This document shows positions 54,318-63,947 of a stretch of 64,000 bases of DNA, one piece after another. Both the position numbers and the translations under genes were made by a program. The DNA lies in the NCBI RefSeq assembly GCF_003184905.1, contig NZ_QFRU01000021.1, forward strand, positions 25,203-89,202, given 5' to 3'. How positions within the stretch are numbered: position 1 is the stretch's first letter; every line of letters begins with the position of its first letter. The notes under the pieces are model-generated. The model worked only from the letters and a program-made list of their open reading frames with translations, did no database searches and had not been told where the DNA came from. This DNA is from Bacillus sp. CGMCC 1.16541 (lineage in GTDB: Bacteria; Bacillota; Bacilli; Bacillales; Bacillaceae_H).

Positions 54318-55613
54318 TTATACGGTTTGCAGTTGTTTGAATGTCGTTTCAACAGCTTGTAATGTTTGAGCGATGTCTTCTTCAGTATGAGCAATGGTTA
54401 AGAACCATGCCTCATATTTAGATGGTGCAAGGTTAATTCCTTGATGTAACATTAATTTAAAGAACTTCGCAAACATTTCACCATCTGTGTTTTCAGCTTG
54501 TTCATAGTTTTTCACTTTTTCAGTCGTAAAGTAAAGCGTAAGTGCTCCTTTTAAACGGTTTGTTGTAATCGGCATGTTATATGTTTTGGCAAGAGATAAA
54601 ATGCCATCTTCTAAAAGGGCACCAAGACGATCTAACTGTTCGTACACCCCATCTTGTTTTAGCACTTCTAAACACGCAATTCCTGATAAAATGGAAGCTG
54701 GATTTCCTGCCATTGTTCCCGCTTGATAAGCAGGTCCTAGAGGTGCTACTGTTTCCATAATCTCTTTACGACCGCCGTATGCACCAATCGGCAATCCTCC
54801 ACCGATAATCTTCCCAAGTGCTGTTAAGTCAGGTTTCACACCTAATAAATCTTGTGCGCCCCCGTACATAAAACGAAACGCTGTAATAACTTCATCGTAA
54901 ATAACAAGCGCTCCAGCTTCATGAGTGAGATCATTTACGGCTTGTAAAAAGCCAGGCTCAGGTTCAACAATACCAAAGTTCCCAACAATCGGTTCCACTA
55001 AAACAGCTGCAATCTCATCTCCCCATTTTTCAAGTGCTTCCTTAAATGGCTCGATATCGTTAAACGGAACTGTAATGACTTCTTTTGCAATACTTTTTGG
55101 AACACCAGCTGAATCAGGTGTGCCAAGTGTTGAAGGGCCAGAGCCTGCAGCAACAAGCACTAAGTCAGAATGACCGTGGTAACAACCCGCAAATTTAATA
55201 ATTTTATCGCGACCTGTATACGCGCGCGCAACACGAATCGTGGTCATCACCGCTTCTGTCCCTGAATTTACAAAACGCACTTTATCAAGAGCTGGCATCG
55301 CTTCTTTTAACATTTTCGCAAATGTAATTTCGTGTGGCGTTGGTGTACCGTATAACACGCCTGTTTGTGCCGCTGTCGTAATGGCTTCTGTAATATGAGG
55401 GTGAGCATGTCCTGTAATAATGGGACCGTATGCAGCTAAATAGTCGATGTATTTGTTTCCATCAACATCCCAAAAATAAGCACCTTCTGCTTTTTCCATC
55501 ACAACAGGTGCGCCTCCGCCTACTGCTTTATATGAACGTGATGGACTATTCACACCACCAACAATATGTTCAAGAGCTTCACTATGTAACTGTTCGGATT
55601 TTGTAAATTGCAT
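54318..55613 (-). CDS. gsaB: Glutamate-1-semialdehyde 2,1-aminomutase GsaB (HemL2)
   Basis: A 431-residue PLP enzyme that makes 5-aminolevulinate for haem. [41 protein letters not shown] and the PLP-lysine segment [19 protein letters not shown] are all present. B. subtilis has this second aminomutase here in addition to HemL in the hem operon. AGGAGG precedes the ATG. Confidence 0.95.
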   Translation of the reverse strand: MQFTKSEQLHSEALEHIVGGVNSPSRSYKAVGGGAPVVMEKAEGAYFWDVDGNKYIDYLAAYGPIITGHAHPHITEAITTAAQTGVLYGTPTPHEITFAKMLKEAMPALDKVRFVNSGTEAVMTTIRVARAYTGRDKIIKFAGCYHGHSDLVLVAAGSGPSTLGTPDSAGVPKSIAKEVITVPFNDIEPFKEALEKWGDEIAAVLVEPIVGNFGIVEPEPGFLQAVNDLTHEAGALVIYDEVITAFRFMYGGAQDLLGVKPDLTALGKIIGGGLPIGAYGGRKEIMETVAPLGPAYQAGTMAGNPASILSGIACLEVLKQDGVYEQLDRLGALLEDGILSLAKTYNMPITTNRLKGALTLYFTTEKVKNYEQAENTDGEMFAKFFKLMLHQGINLAPSKYEAWFLTIAHTEEDIAQTLQAVETTFKQLQTV

Positions 55614-55681
55614 GTTTTGCCTCCTAGCTATAAAAATACTAACTCTTTTATTTTAACAAAGATTTGTCTTATATCCATCTA

Positions 55682-55722
55682 AATCATTTCATATAACGGA
55701 AGAGATGTTATATGAAATGATT
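55682..55722. promoter_or_regulatory. Perfect 16-bp inverted repeat upstream of gsaB
   Basis: AATCATTTCATATAAC and GTTATATGAAATGATT are perfect inverted repeats separated by nine bases, 69 bases before gsaB. No U tract follows, so an operator or a structured leader is more likely than a terminator. No known consensus was matched. Confidence 0.5.
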
Positions 55723-55737
55723 CAGGCCTAAATGACT

Positions 55738-55792
55738 GTCTAGTGTCATCCACTTAAGTAAACCTTTGAAGGTGGTAGTGATACTAGGCTAA
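55738..55792 (+). other. Imperfect hairpin between gsaB and the exporter operon
   Basis: GTCTAGTGTCA..CCAC and GTGG..TGATACTAGGC are imperfect inverted repeats. They lie in the 325-bp gap between divergent gsaB and the exporter genes, which holds no coding frame I can support. Confidence 0.35.
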
Positions 55793-55938
55793 TTTCAACA
55801 CATACATTTATATGATTGTCGAACAAACTAGAAGAGATGAAGCAAAAGAGTTGTTCTCTTTGTTGTTATTCGATAAAGTATAAGATTGGTTAGATGACTG
55901 AAAGCATTAAATTGCTAAAGATAAATGGAGGAAACAAC

Positions 55939-56952
55939 ATGCGACATGCAATTGAAGTAGAAATGCTGCGAAAAGAGTTTAAGTCATATTCAAGTCGTTC
56001 AGGATTAGGCGGGGCTTTTCGTGATTTATTTACACGTAATTATAAGATTATGCAAGCTGTTAACGATATTTCATTTAGCGTCAAACAAGGAGAAATGGTC
56101 GGATATATAGGTGAAAACGGGGCAGGTAAGTCAACTACGATTAAAATGTTAACCGGCATTTTAACGCCTACTTCCGGTAAGGTAATTGTAAATGGAATGA
56201 ACCCACATAAAGAGCGTGAAAAGTTTGCTCAAACGATAGGTGTCGTGTTCGGACAACGATCTCAGCTGTGGTGGGACATTGCCGTTCAAGAATCGTTTCG
56301 CTTATTGAAAAAAGTGTACAAAGTATCAGATGAGGACTACAACAACCATATGAGTCATGTGATTGAAACATTGGATATTGGCCCACTTCTTGATAAGCCG
56401 GTTCGTAAGTTATCACTTGGTCAACGAATGCGTTGTGAATTAGCAGCAGCACTTATTCATAACCCGCCGCTGTTGTTTTTAGACGAACCAACAATTGGGT
56501 TAGATGTGCTTGTGAAACTTAAAATCCGTCAGTTTCTAAAAGAAATTAATGAAAAATACAACACAACCATTTTACTAACAACGCATGACCTATCTGATAT
56601 TGAAGCATTGTGTGAACGTGTAGTTATGCTTGATGAAGGCAACATCATTTATGATGGTTCGCTTCAAAAGCTTCGCTCGACGTGGGGAGATGGAAAGCAA
56701 ATTGTCTTTGAATTTGCGACAACTCCGAATCGTGAACATATTAAGATGCTGACACAAGGTCTACCTGTAACATGGACACAAGGTGAACGTGAAAACATCT
56801 GGGTATCTCATTTAGTCAATGAAGGCGATACAATGTCCCAACTCATTGGCCGTGTTGTGGGGAAATATGAAATTAGCGACATTAGTATTCATGAGATTTC
56901 AACAGAAGAGATCATTCGCAACATTTATGAAGAAGGTGTCGTGAATGGCTAA
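55939..56952 (+). CDS. ABC-2 exporter, ATPase
   Basis: A 337-residue ATPase with Walker A GENGAGKSTT, signature LSLGQRMR, Walker B LLFLDEPTIGL and switch His in TTHDLSD. The C-terminal ~100 residues are a regulatory extension seen in DrrA/NatA-like ATPases. The start is ATG 55939 after GGAGG; the 15 upstream in-frame codons have no ribosome site. It overlaps the first permease gene by eight bases. The transported compound cannot be predicted. Confidence 0.9.
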   Translation: MRHAIEVEMLRKEFKSYSSRSGLGGAFRDLFTRNYKIMQAVNDISFSVKQGEMVGYIGENGAGKSTTIKMLTGILTPTSGKVIVNGMNPHKEREKFAQTIGVVFGQRSQLWWDIAVQESFRLLKKVYKVSDEDYNNHMSHVIETLDIGPLLDKPVRKLSLGQRMRCELAAALIHNPPLLFLDEPTIGLDVLVKLKIRQFLKEINEKYNTTILLTTHDLSDIEALCERVVMLDEGNIIYDGSLQKLRSTWGDGKQIVFEFATTPNREHIKMLTQGLPVTWTQGERENIWVSHLVNEGDTMSQLIGRVVGKYEISDISIHEISTEEIIRNIYEEGVVNG

Positions 56953-57736
56953 GTATATCGAAATGATCCGAATCCGCTTTTTAATGATGTTGGCGTATCG
57001 GACGAATTATTATAGCGGTATTTTAATTTACGCGATTAACATCGGGGCTTACTATTTCTTATGGTCTGCCATTTATGGAGGCAAAGAAAACATTCAAGGC
57101 CTCTCCATGGTTCAGATGACGACATATGTAGCTGTTTCATGGATGGCGCGTGCTTTTTACTTTAATAACATTGACCGTGAAATGGCGATGGAGATTAAAG
57201 ATGGAAAAGTAGCGGTGGAGCTTATTAAGCCGTATAGCTATCTTGGAATGAAAACGATGCAAGGGCTAGGGGAAGGAATTTTCCGTTTATTCTTCTTTTC
57301 TGTCCCTGGTATGGTGATTGTCTATTTCTTGTTTCCGATTCAGTTTTCAGCAAGTGTGACGACATGGCTCTATTTCGGTTTATCTCTTGTGTTTAGTTTT
57401 ATTGTAAACACCCAAATTAACTTGCTAACGGGCATTACTACTTTCTTCTTATTTAATAACGATGGACTAATTCGTGCGAAGCGAGTCGTTATTGACTTGT
57501 TTTCAGGTCTGCTGTTACCAATTAGCTTTTACCCACTTTGGGCGCAAGAAGTAATGGGGTACTTTCCATTTCAAGCGATTAGCTACATCCCGAGCATGAT
57601 CTTTACAGAAGGGTTTAAGGGAAATGAGATTATTCAAGCACTCATGACTCAAGCTGTCTGGTCCACTGTATTACTTATTCCAATCGCTATCCTTTGGAAT
57701 CTTGCGAAAAAAAGAATGGTTATTCAAGGAGGATAA
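56945..57736 (+). CDS. ABC-2 exporter, permease 1 (DUF990-like)
   Basis: A 263-residue protein with six helices. YSGILIYAINIGAYYFLWSA and a cytoplasmic amphipathic stretch NIDREMAMEIKDGKVAVELI are typical of the DUF990 (ABC-2 family) permeases. It starts in the end of the ATPase gene, so it is translationally coupled. It should dimerise with the next protein. Confidence 0.85.
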   Translation: MAKYIEMIRIRFLMMLAYRTNYYSGILIYAINIGAYYFLWSAIYGGKENIQGLSMVQMTTYVAVSWMARAFYFNNIDREMAMEIKDGKVAVELIKPYSYLGMKTMQGLGEGIFRLFFFSVPGMVIVYFLFPIQFSASVTTWLYFGLSLVFSFIVNTQINLLTGITTFFLFNNDGLIRAKRVVIDLFSGLLLPISFYPLWAQEVMGYFPFQAISYIPSMIFTEGFKGNEIIQALMTQAVWSTVLLIPIAILWNLAKKRMVIQGG

Positions 57737-57739
57737 GCG

Positions 57740-58525
57740 ATGTTTTACGTATCAATGTTTTTTCAATATATCGGACAATATATGAAAACAAGGCTTCAAT
57801 ACCGAGCTGATTTACTGGTAGAAATGATGTCTGATTTATTATTTCAAGCCGTGAACTTAATCTTTATTTTAGTCGTGTTTGGCCATACGCAGTTTTTAAA
57901 TGGCTGGTCAAGAGAGGAAATTATCTTTATTTATGGTTTTTTCTTAGTGCCGTTTGCCCTCTTTTCATCGTTTTTTAATATTTGGGATTTTAACGAGCGT
58001 TATATAGTAAAAGGAGAGATGGATCGAATTTTAACCCGTCCTATTCATAGCTTATTTCAAGTTATTTTAGAACGAATGGAATTAGAGTCGTTATTTGGTG
58101 CGCTTACAGGAATTACTGTAATGATTTATGCAGGAATGAAGCTCGACTTGACCTTTCACTGGTATGATCCATTTATTTTTATTATGTTTGTACTTGGTGG
58201 GGCACTCGTGTATGCAGGGATCTTTATTGCATTAGCTAGTATTGGATTCTGGTCGGATGCTCGCACGTCCATTATGCCAACAATGTATAACATCGGAAAC
58301 TATGGACGTTATCCTGTAGATATCTACAATAATGTCATTCGTTATGTCCTAACATGGATTCTTCCGTTTGCATTTGTAGGAGTATACCCCGCTGCTTATT
58401 TTCTAGGACGAGAAGAGTGGTATGGCTATGCATTTTTAACACCATTTATGGGCGTTTTATTTTTTACCATCTCTATCTTCTTATGGAATACCGGTGTCAA
58501 ACGATACAGAGGAGCAGGCAATTAA
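57740..58525 (+). CDS. ABC-2 exporter, permease 2 (DUF990-like)
   Basis: A 261-residue six-helix protein. DLLVEMMSDLLFQAVNLIFI, NERYIVKGEMDRILTRPIHS and NIGNYGRYPVDIYNNVIRYV match the DUF990 pattern. GGAGGATAAGCG precedes the ATG by a few bases. It completes a three-gene exporter. The operon has no terminator before the following channel gene, so read-through to it is possible. Confidence 0.85.
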   Translation: MFYVSMFFQYIGQYMKTRLQYRADLLVEMMSDLLFQAVNLIFILVVFGHTQFLNGWSREEIIFIYGFFLVPFALFSSFFNIWDFNERYIVKGEMDRILTRPIHSLFQVILERMELESLFGALTGITVMIYAGMKLDLTFHWYDPFIFIMFVLGGALVYAGIFIALASIGFWSDARTSIMPTMYNIGNYGRYPVDIYNNVIRYVLTWILPFAFVGVYPAAYFLGREEWYGYAFLTPFMGVLFFTISIFLWNTGVKRYRGAGN

Positions 58526-58613
58526 ATGCCTGCTTTTTTGTATTCAATTACGCATGTTCGGACAAGACTTCACGTATATTGGTTACAAACAACTCAATAA
58601 AGGAGGGAGGTTT

Positions 58614-59006
58614 GTGATCGTCCTCCTTATAAGTATGATTTGTGTACTGATGATTGGAAGCTTGCAATTTTTATTTAAACGAGAGGTCAGTGACTTTCAT
58701 GTATTTTCGTTCAGCAGTTTTATTGCACTTTTATATGCCTATGTAACAGTCCTCGTTGGATTTGGCCTCATTTACACCGTGCTAGAAATGCATCATTATT
58801 CCGTTTTAGCTGGACAATACGAGCCTTATCAAAGTTATCTTTTAACCTTGTACAATAGTTTGTATTTTAGTGCTGTTACGCTTTTTTCAGTTGGATATGG
58901 TGATATGTATCCTGTCGGAATTGGCAAAGGTATCGTCATTGTTGAATCATTAGTAGGGTATATCATGCCTGCTTTATTTGTCTTACGAACTGTAAATCGA
59001 ACATAA
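58614..59006 (+). CDS. Two-helix potassium channel
   Basis: A 130-residue protein starting at GTG, with AAAGGAGGGAGG just upstream. It has TM1 (about 1-20), a middle helix, a pore loop with the potassium filter SVGYGD at 92-97, and a final helix (GKGIVIVESLVGYIMPALFV). This is an Ion_trans_2-type channel without a cytoplasmic RCK domain; it should assemble as a tetramer. A longer upstream reading frame overlaps the exporter gene and has no ribosome site. Confidence 0.9.
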   Translation: MIVLLISMICVLMIGSLQFLFKREVSDFHVFSFSSFIALLYAYVTVLVGFGLIYTVLEMHHYSVLAGQYEPYQSYLLTLYNSLYFSAVTLFSVGYGDMYPVGIGKGIVIVESLVGYIMPALFVLRTVNRT

Positions 59007-59074
59007 AAGTTGTATCTCTGTTTTATTTTGGTTACCCTATGTGTACATCATCTATATTAAGGGGTTGTATACAT

Positions 59075-59545
59075 ATGGCAGTAGAAGTAGGGGTAAAAGC
59101 ACCGAGTTTTACATTAAAAGCGAACGATGGAAGTGAAGTGGCGTTAGCTGACTTCAAAGGAAAGAATGTCGTTCTTTATTTTTATCCAAAAGATATGACA
59201 CCAGGTTGTACAACAGAAGCATGTGATTTCCGTGATCAACATGAAAACTTTTCAGAATTAAACGCGGTCATTTTAGGGGTGAGCCCAGATCCAATTGAGC
59301 GACACCAAAAGTTCATTGACAAACACGGTCTGCCGTTCTTACTGTTAGCTGATGAAGATCATAAAGTGGCAGAAGAATACGGAGTATGGACACTAAAGAA
59401 GAACTTTGGAAAAGAGTACATGGGTATTGAACGTTCGACCTTTATTATTGATAAAGAAGGAAAAGTAGCAAAAGAGTGGCGTAAAGTCCGTGTGAAAGGG
59501 CATGTAGAAGAAGCGCTTCAATTTATTCGTGAAAATCTATCGTAA
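59075..59545 (+). CDS. bcp: Thiol peroxidase of the BCP (PrxQ) family, YgaF
   Basis: A 156-residue peroxiredoxin that reduces hydroperoxides using thioredoxin. The peroxidatic Cys45 lies in DMTPGCTTEACDFRD, and Cys50 four residues on is the resolving Cys. LLADEDHKVAEEYGVW and the RSTFIIDKEGKV motif follow. The start is ATG 59075 after AAGGGG. It matches B. subtilis ygaF beside perR, the peroxide regulator. Confidence 0.94.
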   Translation: MAVEVGVKAPSFTLKANDGSEVALADFKGKNVVLYFYPKDMTPGCTTEACDFRDQHENFSELNAVILGVSPDPIERHQKFIDKHGLPFLLLADEDHKVAEEYGVWTLKKNFGKEYMGIERSTFIIDKEGKVAKEWRKVRVKGHVEEALQFIRENLS

Positions 59546-59624
59546 AAATAGGTATTTAACTAGAGCACTTTTCATGCTCTTGCGTACAATAGAAGTGTAG
59601 GGCATACCTCCTCAGATGTTAGCA

Positions 59625-59673
59625 CATAGAAAAGTGTGGATTTCAAATCCACACTTCTTTTTATGTGCGTAAA
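59625..59673 (+). terminator. Terminator after bcp
   Basis: AAGTGTGGATTT and AAATCCACACTT pair, with an outer GCACATA/TATGTGC extension, and CTTTTTAT lies at the 3' side. Confidence 0.85.
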
Positions 59674-59788
59674 TATTAGTAACATTGTTAAAATTTCGTA
59701 TTTTTTTGAAAGACTTTAAACTTTGATTATTGTTTATTATACTAAAAGTCATGTCTTTTACAGAACAAAATATAGAGGAGGGTATCTT

Positions 59789-61318
59789 ATGACAACATCA
59801 GCCAAAAATAAAGGCTTTTTCATGCGTGTGTTGGACGGTATTGAGCGTGTCGGAAATCGGTTACCTCACCCGGTCACATTATTCGCAATATTTTGTTTGC
59901 TAATTATGGTTGCATCCGCAATCTTTGCAAACTTAGGTGTCCAAGTTGACGACCCAGTCAACGAAGGAGAAGTGTTACAAGTTAAAAACTTGTTAAGTGC
60001 AGAAGGCATTAAGTACATGTTTGAATCAGCTGTTTCAAACTTTACAGGGTTTGCTCCGTTAGGAACGGTACTCGTTACGATGCTAGGAATTGGACTAGCT
60101 GAGCGTTCAGGATTGATTAGTGCTGGATTACGTGCATTAGTTATGTCGGTACCTAAGCAACTAATGACTGCTGCATTAGTATTTGGAGGAATCATGTCAA
60201 GTATGGCTGCCGATGCAGGTTACGTGGTATTAACGCCACTTGGAGCGGTTTTATTCGCAGGAATGGGACGTCATCCACTTGCAGGTTTAGCTGCAGCTTT
60301 TGCAGGGGTATCAGGTGGTTTTAGTGCAAACTTATTACTTACATCACTTGATCCTCTTCTTGGTTCATTAACACAAGAAGCCGCTGCAACGTTAGATCCT
60401 GCTTATGCAGGTCAAATTAACTTTGCGATGAACTACTATTTCATGATTGCTTCTGTTATTTTAATTACACTGATCGGTACGTTTGTAACAGAAAAGATTG
60501 TTGAGCCAAGACTTGGTAAATACAAAGGTGAAGTAGAAGAAACAGCAGAAGGATTAAAGCCAGAAGAGAAAAAAGGCTTATGGGCTGCTTTTGCTGCATT
60601 TATCGTAACAGGCTTCATTGTATCTTTACTTGTTGTACCAGAGTGGGGGCCGTTACGTGGAGAAGGTAGCATTATTGATTCACCGTTCTTCCACTCACTT
60701 GTTCCTGTTATTTTAATTATGTTTTTCGTTCCAGGTCTTGTGTATGGAATGATTACAAAAACGATTAAAAACGACAAAGACGTAGCAAATCAAATGTCAG
60801 ATACAATGGCGACAATGGGTTCTTATGTTGTACTAGCGTTCATTGCGGGTCAATTTGTTGCATACTTTAAAGAAACGAACTTAGGGATTGTACTAGCGAT
60901 TAATGGAGCAGAATTTTTAGAGTCTACAGGATTTAAAGGAATTCCATTAATTTTAACATTCATCTTAATTTCAGGGATTATCAACCTATTCATTGGTAGT
61001 GCATCTGCGAAGTGGGCAATTATGGCGCCAGTCTTTGTACCAATCATGATGGGTCTTGGTTATTCTCCTGAATTGACACAAGCGGTATATCGTATTTCGG
61101 ATTCAACGACAAACATTATTTCACCATTACTTCCATACTTTGCAATCATTATTGCATTTGCACAAAAGTATGATAAACGCGTTGGAATTGGAACACTGAT
61201 TTCAACGATGTTACCTTACTCAATCTTCTTTACGATTGGTTGGGTATTGATGTTAATCGTGTGGATGTTTACAGGTCTAGATTTAGGACCAGGTTCACCA
61301 ATCTATTATGAAAAATAA
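59789..61318 (+). CDS. AbgT-family transporter
   Basis: A 509-residue protein with about 12-13 membrane segments. ERVGNRLPHPVTLFAIFCLL, SSMAADAGYVVLTPLGAVLF and SASAKWAIMAPVFVPIMMGL are AbgT landmarks. The family imports p-aminobenzoyl-glutamate or exports sulphonamide-like antimetabolites by ion coupling. The start is ATG 59789 after GAGGAGGG. B. subtilis lacks an obvious equivalent at this place, so it is an insertion between bcp and perR. Confidence 0.92.
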   Translation: MTTSAKNKGFFMRVLDGIERVGNRLPHPVTLFAIFCLLIMVASAIFANLGVQVDDPVNEGEVLQVKNLLSAEGIKYMFESAVSNFTGFAPLGTVLVTMLGIGLAERSGLISAGLRALVMSVPKQLMTAALVFGGIMSSMAADAGYVVLTPLGAVLFAGMGRHPLAGLAAAFAGVSGGFSANLLLTSLDPLLGSLTQEAAATLDPAYAGQINFAMNYYFMIASVILITLIGTFVTEKIVEPRLGKYKGEVEETAEGLKPEEKKGLWAAFAAFIVTGFIVSLLVVPEWGPLRGEGSIIDSPFFHSLVPVILIMFFVPGLVYGMITKTIKNDKDVANQMSDTMATMGSYVVLAFIAGQFVAYFKETNLGIVLAINGAEFLESTGFKGIPLILTFILISGIINLFIGSASAKWAIMAPVFVPIMMGLGYSPELTQAVYRISDSTTNIISPLLPYFAIIIAFAQKYDKRVGIGTLISTMLPYSIFFTIGWVLMLIVWMFTGLDLGPGSPIYYEK

Positions 61319-61328
61319 ACATGTGTAC

Positions 61329-61367
61329 AAACATCCTCGTTACCTAGTGTGACGGGGATGTTTTTTT
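61329..61367 (+). terminator. Terminator after the AbgT gene
   Basis: AACATCCTCGTTAC and GTGACGGGGATGTT pair with wobbles around CTAGT and are followed by a T run. Confidence 0.85.
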
Positions 61368-61500
61368 GAAAGTGAAAAATAGGAAACGTTAAACGGAATG
61401 ACATAAATAGGGAGACGTGTATACTATAATATAGTAGGGTGAAGGTGTAGTTTCTTTTTGATGAAGGGGAATCTATGGCTGTTTTTACGTAAGTGAAAAG

Positions 61501-61544
61501 TTGACAAAAGTAGGGTATAACATGTAGACTAATTATAAAAATTA
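61501..61544 (+). promoter_or_regulatory. Candidate perR promoter with PerR-box-like site
   Basis: TTGACA (61501-61506) is followed after 18 bases by TAGACT (61525-61530). TAATTATAAAAATTA at 61530-61544 matches the PerR box (TTATAATNATTATAA) at 10 of 14 positions, consistent with weak autoregulation. Confidence 0.35.
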
Positions 61545-61580
61545 CAAAGTAAGAATTTATATAGAAGAGAGGTGCATGAC

Positions 61581-62015
61581 GTGTCAGCACACTTGAAAGA
61601 AGCGCTTGAAACGTTAAAAGGTACGGGGGTTCGTATCACACCGCAACGTCATGCGATTTTAGAGTATTTAATTAATTCAATGACTCACCCAACCGCAGAC
61701 GATATTTACAAAGCTCTAGAAGGTAAGTTTCCTAATATGAGCGTTGCGACTGTATACAACAATTTAAGAGTGTTTCGTGAAGTGGGTATTGTAAAAGAGT
61801 TAACATATGGAGACTCATCTAGTCGCTTTGATTATGTGACAACGGATCATTATCACGTTATTTGTGAAAACTGTGGCAAGATTGTTGACTTCCATTATCC
61901 TGGTTTGGATGAAGTAGAAGCATTAGCTGCACACATTACAGGATTTGAAGTGAGTCATCATCGGATGGAAATCTACGGAACATGTACAGATTGTAAAAGT
62001 AAACAAAAGCATTAA
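61581..62015 (+). CDS. perR: Peroxide-sensing Fur-family repressor PerR
   Basis: A 144-residue regulator. The winged helix spans roughly 10-85 ([34 protein letters not shown]). The sensing site histidines lie in [13 protein letters not shown] and [11 protein letters not shown], and the structural zinc is held by Cys in CENCGK and CTDCK. Metal-catalysed oxidation of His residues switches it off in peroxide. The GTG start follows GAGAGGTG. It is close to B. subtilis PerR along its whole length. Confidence 0.96.
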   Translation: MSAHLKEALETLKGTGVRITPQRHAILEYLINSMTHPTADDIYKALEGKFPNMSVATVYNNLRVFREVGIVKELTYGDSSSRFDYVTTDHYHVICENCGKIVDFHYPGLDEVEALAAHITGFEVSHHRMEIYGTCTDCKSKQKH

Positions 62016-62055
62016 AAAGCTGATAACTCTCAGATGTTATCAGCTTTCTTTTTGT
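62013..62055. terminator. Bidirectional terminator between perR and ygzB
   Basis: AAAAAGCTGATAA and TTATCAGCTTTCTTTTT pair around CTCTCAGATG. Confidence 0.88.
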
Positions 62056-62396
62056 TTGCGATTATATTTCTCATCAAAATCTTTTCCTTCAAGAGAAGGA
62101 TCAAGCGTTAATGGTTCGTTACAGTACATACACATATCTACACGACCGAGCATCTTTGTATATCTTTGACACGAAGGACAGACAACTTGTACAGCTTTGG
62201 TGGAAAGCATGCCAATCCAAAAGTATACAACTGTGCTCGCAACAATACAAAGCAGTCCAAGAAGCATAAAAATGGTCATCAGCCACATGGATGATTTAAA
62301 AAAGATTCCTACGTACATAACAATAAAACCAATAAAAATTAAGCTTAATGCAAAGGTACGAATTTTATTAATTTTGTTTGAGTATTTCAATGCCAT
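62040..62396 (-). CDS. ygzB: YgzB, UPF0295 zinc-ribbon membrane protein
   Basis: A 118-residue protein with two N-terminal helices (about 14-32 and 37-60) and a C-terminal zinc ribbon with CPSC ... CMYC. It matches YgzB (UPF0295) next to perR in Bacillus. AGGAGGGG precedes the ATG. The function is unknown. Confidence 0.93.
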   Translation of the reverse strand: MALKYSNKINKIRTFALSLIFIGFIVMYVGIFFKSSMWLMTIFMLLGLLCIVASTVVYFWIGMLSTKAVQVVCPSCQRYTKMLGRVDMCMYCNEPLTLDPSLEGKDFDEKYNRKQKES

Positions 62397-62646
62397 AGCT
62401 AGCCCCTCCTACTGTTTAACTATACCATATATAGAAGAAGAGAGGGGTACTTTCTATGAGTGAGTACATAAAAAGGAAACAAGGAATTTTTTGTTGTTCG
62501 TAGAATGTACTTACTTTGAAGCTAAATGGTATAGAAAATGTAGGATGACTCATATAGAATGATTCTTGTAGAAACAATAGACTTTTCTTTTTTATAAGAA
62601 TACGAATGGTGAAATTGCTAATTATCAATGGTGGAGGAGCTCAAAC

Positions 62647-63516
62647 ATGGAAGATATCTTACGTCCTATCTATCAAGAAAGAGCCAGCAAAGAAGAAACA
62701 TTGGGGATTTTATTGATTGAAAAAAGAAATTCTGAATCAGCGGTTACAGACAATTTAGATGCAATGTTGTTTATTATTGTGAAGCACGCAGAATGTCCGC
62801 TTTTTATTAAGCATTATGAATATATGAATGAAAAAGCAGGGCTATATGTCGCACCTGAAAGCCAAATTACGGACTGGATGATTAACGGGACAAATCGCCG
62901 TGTGGTCGATTGGCTGTTGAATGGAAAAGTCATCTTTGATCGTAATGAGTATGTCGAGACATTGCGAAAGCGATTAATTCAATTTCCGCAAGAAGAGAGA
63001 ACGAAAAAAATTGGAATTGAATTTGCTAAATTAATAAGAAGGTTTATTGAGGGTAAAAACTTTTACGAGTCGAGACATTATTTAGATGCATTTAACCATG
63101 TTATCCACGCTCTACATCACTTAGCTCGTTTATCTGTTTTAGAAAACGGATTTCATCCAGAAGTCACAGTGTGGAATCAAGTGAAAAAGATTGAGCCAGA
63201 AATTCATAAGTTATATGAAGAGTTGATCGTAAGTGATGAAGATATTAGTAAGCGATTAGAGCTATTATTTTTAGCGAGTGAATTGCTAGTAAATAAGAAG
63301 ATGGGCATTGGCTCAAAACATTTAGTCTCTTTAATGGATGAACGTGAAGAATGGACATTTAATGAGTTGATGACTCATGAAGAAGTGAAGCCTTATGCAA
63401 TCGATCTAGGTGTATTGATGGAGTTCTTAGTTGATAAAGGACTCGTTGATGTAAAAAGAGTCGAGACAAAAGGTAAGCATATTTATCATAGGCATTATTC
63501 TACGAAACCTCTATAG
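62647..63516 (+). CDS. ygxA: YgxA, nucleotidyltransferase-like protein
   Basis: A 289-residue protein found before the rrnD operon in B. subtilis. The N-terminal half (about 1-110) resembles a degenerate nucleotidyltransferase fold (ETLGILLIEKRNSESAVTDN with a weak DxD-like pair near LDAMLFII), followed by helical domains (ESRHYLDAFNHVIHALHHLA). Activity is not known. GGTGGAGGAG precedes the ATG. Confidence 0.9.
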   Translation: MEDILRPIYQERASKEETLGILLIEKRNSESAVTDNLDAMLFIIVKHAECPLFIKHYEYMNEKAGLYVAPESQITDWMINGTNRRVVDWLLNGKVIFDRNEYVETLRKRLIQFPQEERTKKIGIEFAKLIRRFIEGKNFYESRHYLDAFNHVIHALHHLARLSVLENGFHPEVTVWNQVKKIEPEIHKLYEELIVSDEDISKRLELLFLASELLVNKKMGIGSKHLVSLMDEREEWTFNELMTHEEVKPYAIDLGVLMEFLVDKGLVDVKRVETKGKHIYHRHYSTKPL

Positions 63517-63559
63517 AAGCGATGTGGAAAATGTGAAAGATGAAAGAGACTTTTTAGTT

Positions 63560-63596
63560 GCGTTACCTTTGCCTTTTAAAAAGACAAAGGTAACGC
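63560..63596 (+). terminator. Hairpin after ygxA
   Basis: GCGTTACCTTTG and CAAAGGTAACGC form a 12-bp perfect stem. The T-rich tract after it is interrupted. A second smaller hairpin (TTCTCTG/CAGAGAA) follows. Confidence 0.65.
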
Positions 63597-63816
63597 GTTA
63601 GTTTCTCTGCTTTTGCTAACAGAGAAGTTGATTTTCATGATTTGTGTCCAGAAGCTCATTGTTAGCATAAGGTAGAAACATATTGACGATTATATACTCC
63701 GATAAAAGTAAGTAATCTAGAGTAAAGATAAACGTTGTTTGTATAGTGATTAAATAGGACCAAAATAGATAAAAAAGCTTTTTTAAAAAAAGAAAAAAGT
63801 TTTTTTGGAAAAACTA

Positions 63817-63846
63817 TTGACCAATGAATTGAATCTGTGATAAATT
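63817..63846 (+). promoter_or_regulatory. rrn promoter P1
   Basis: TTGACC (63817-63822) and TAAATT (63841-63846) with an 18-base gap follow an A/T-rich run (63770-63815) that could be an UP element. Confidence 0.6.
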
Positions 63847-63911
63847 AATTCTTGTCGTTACGATGCAGTAGCGATTAAGAAAAAGAAACAAAAAATAAAC
63901 CAAAAAAGTTG

Positions 63912-63940
63912 TTGACAAAAACTTAACAACTTGATATGAT
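63912..63940 (+). promoter_or_regulatory. rrn promoter P2
   Basis: TTGACA (63912-63917) and TATGAT (63935-63940) with an ideal 17-base gap. It is the main promoter of an rRNA operon. Confidence 0.9.
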
Positions 63941-63947
63941 TAAAAAG

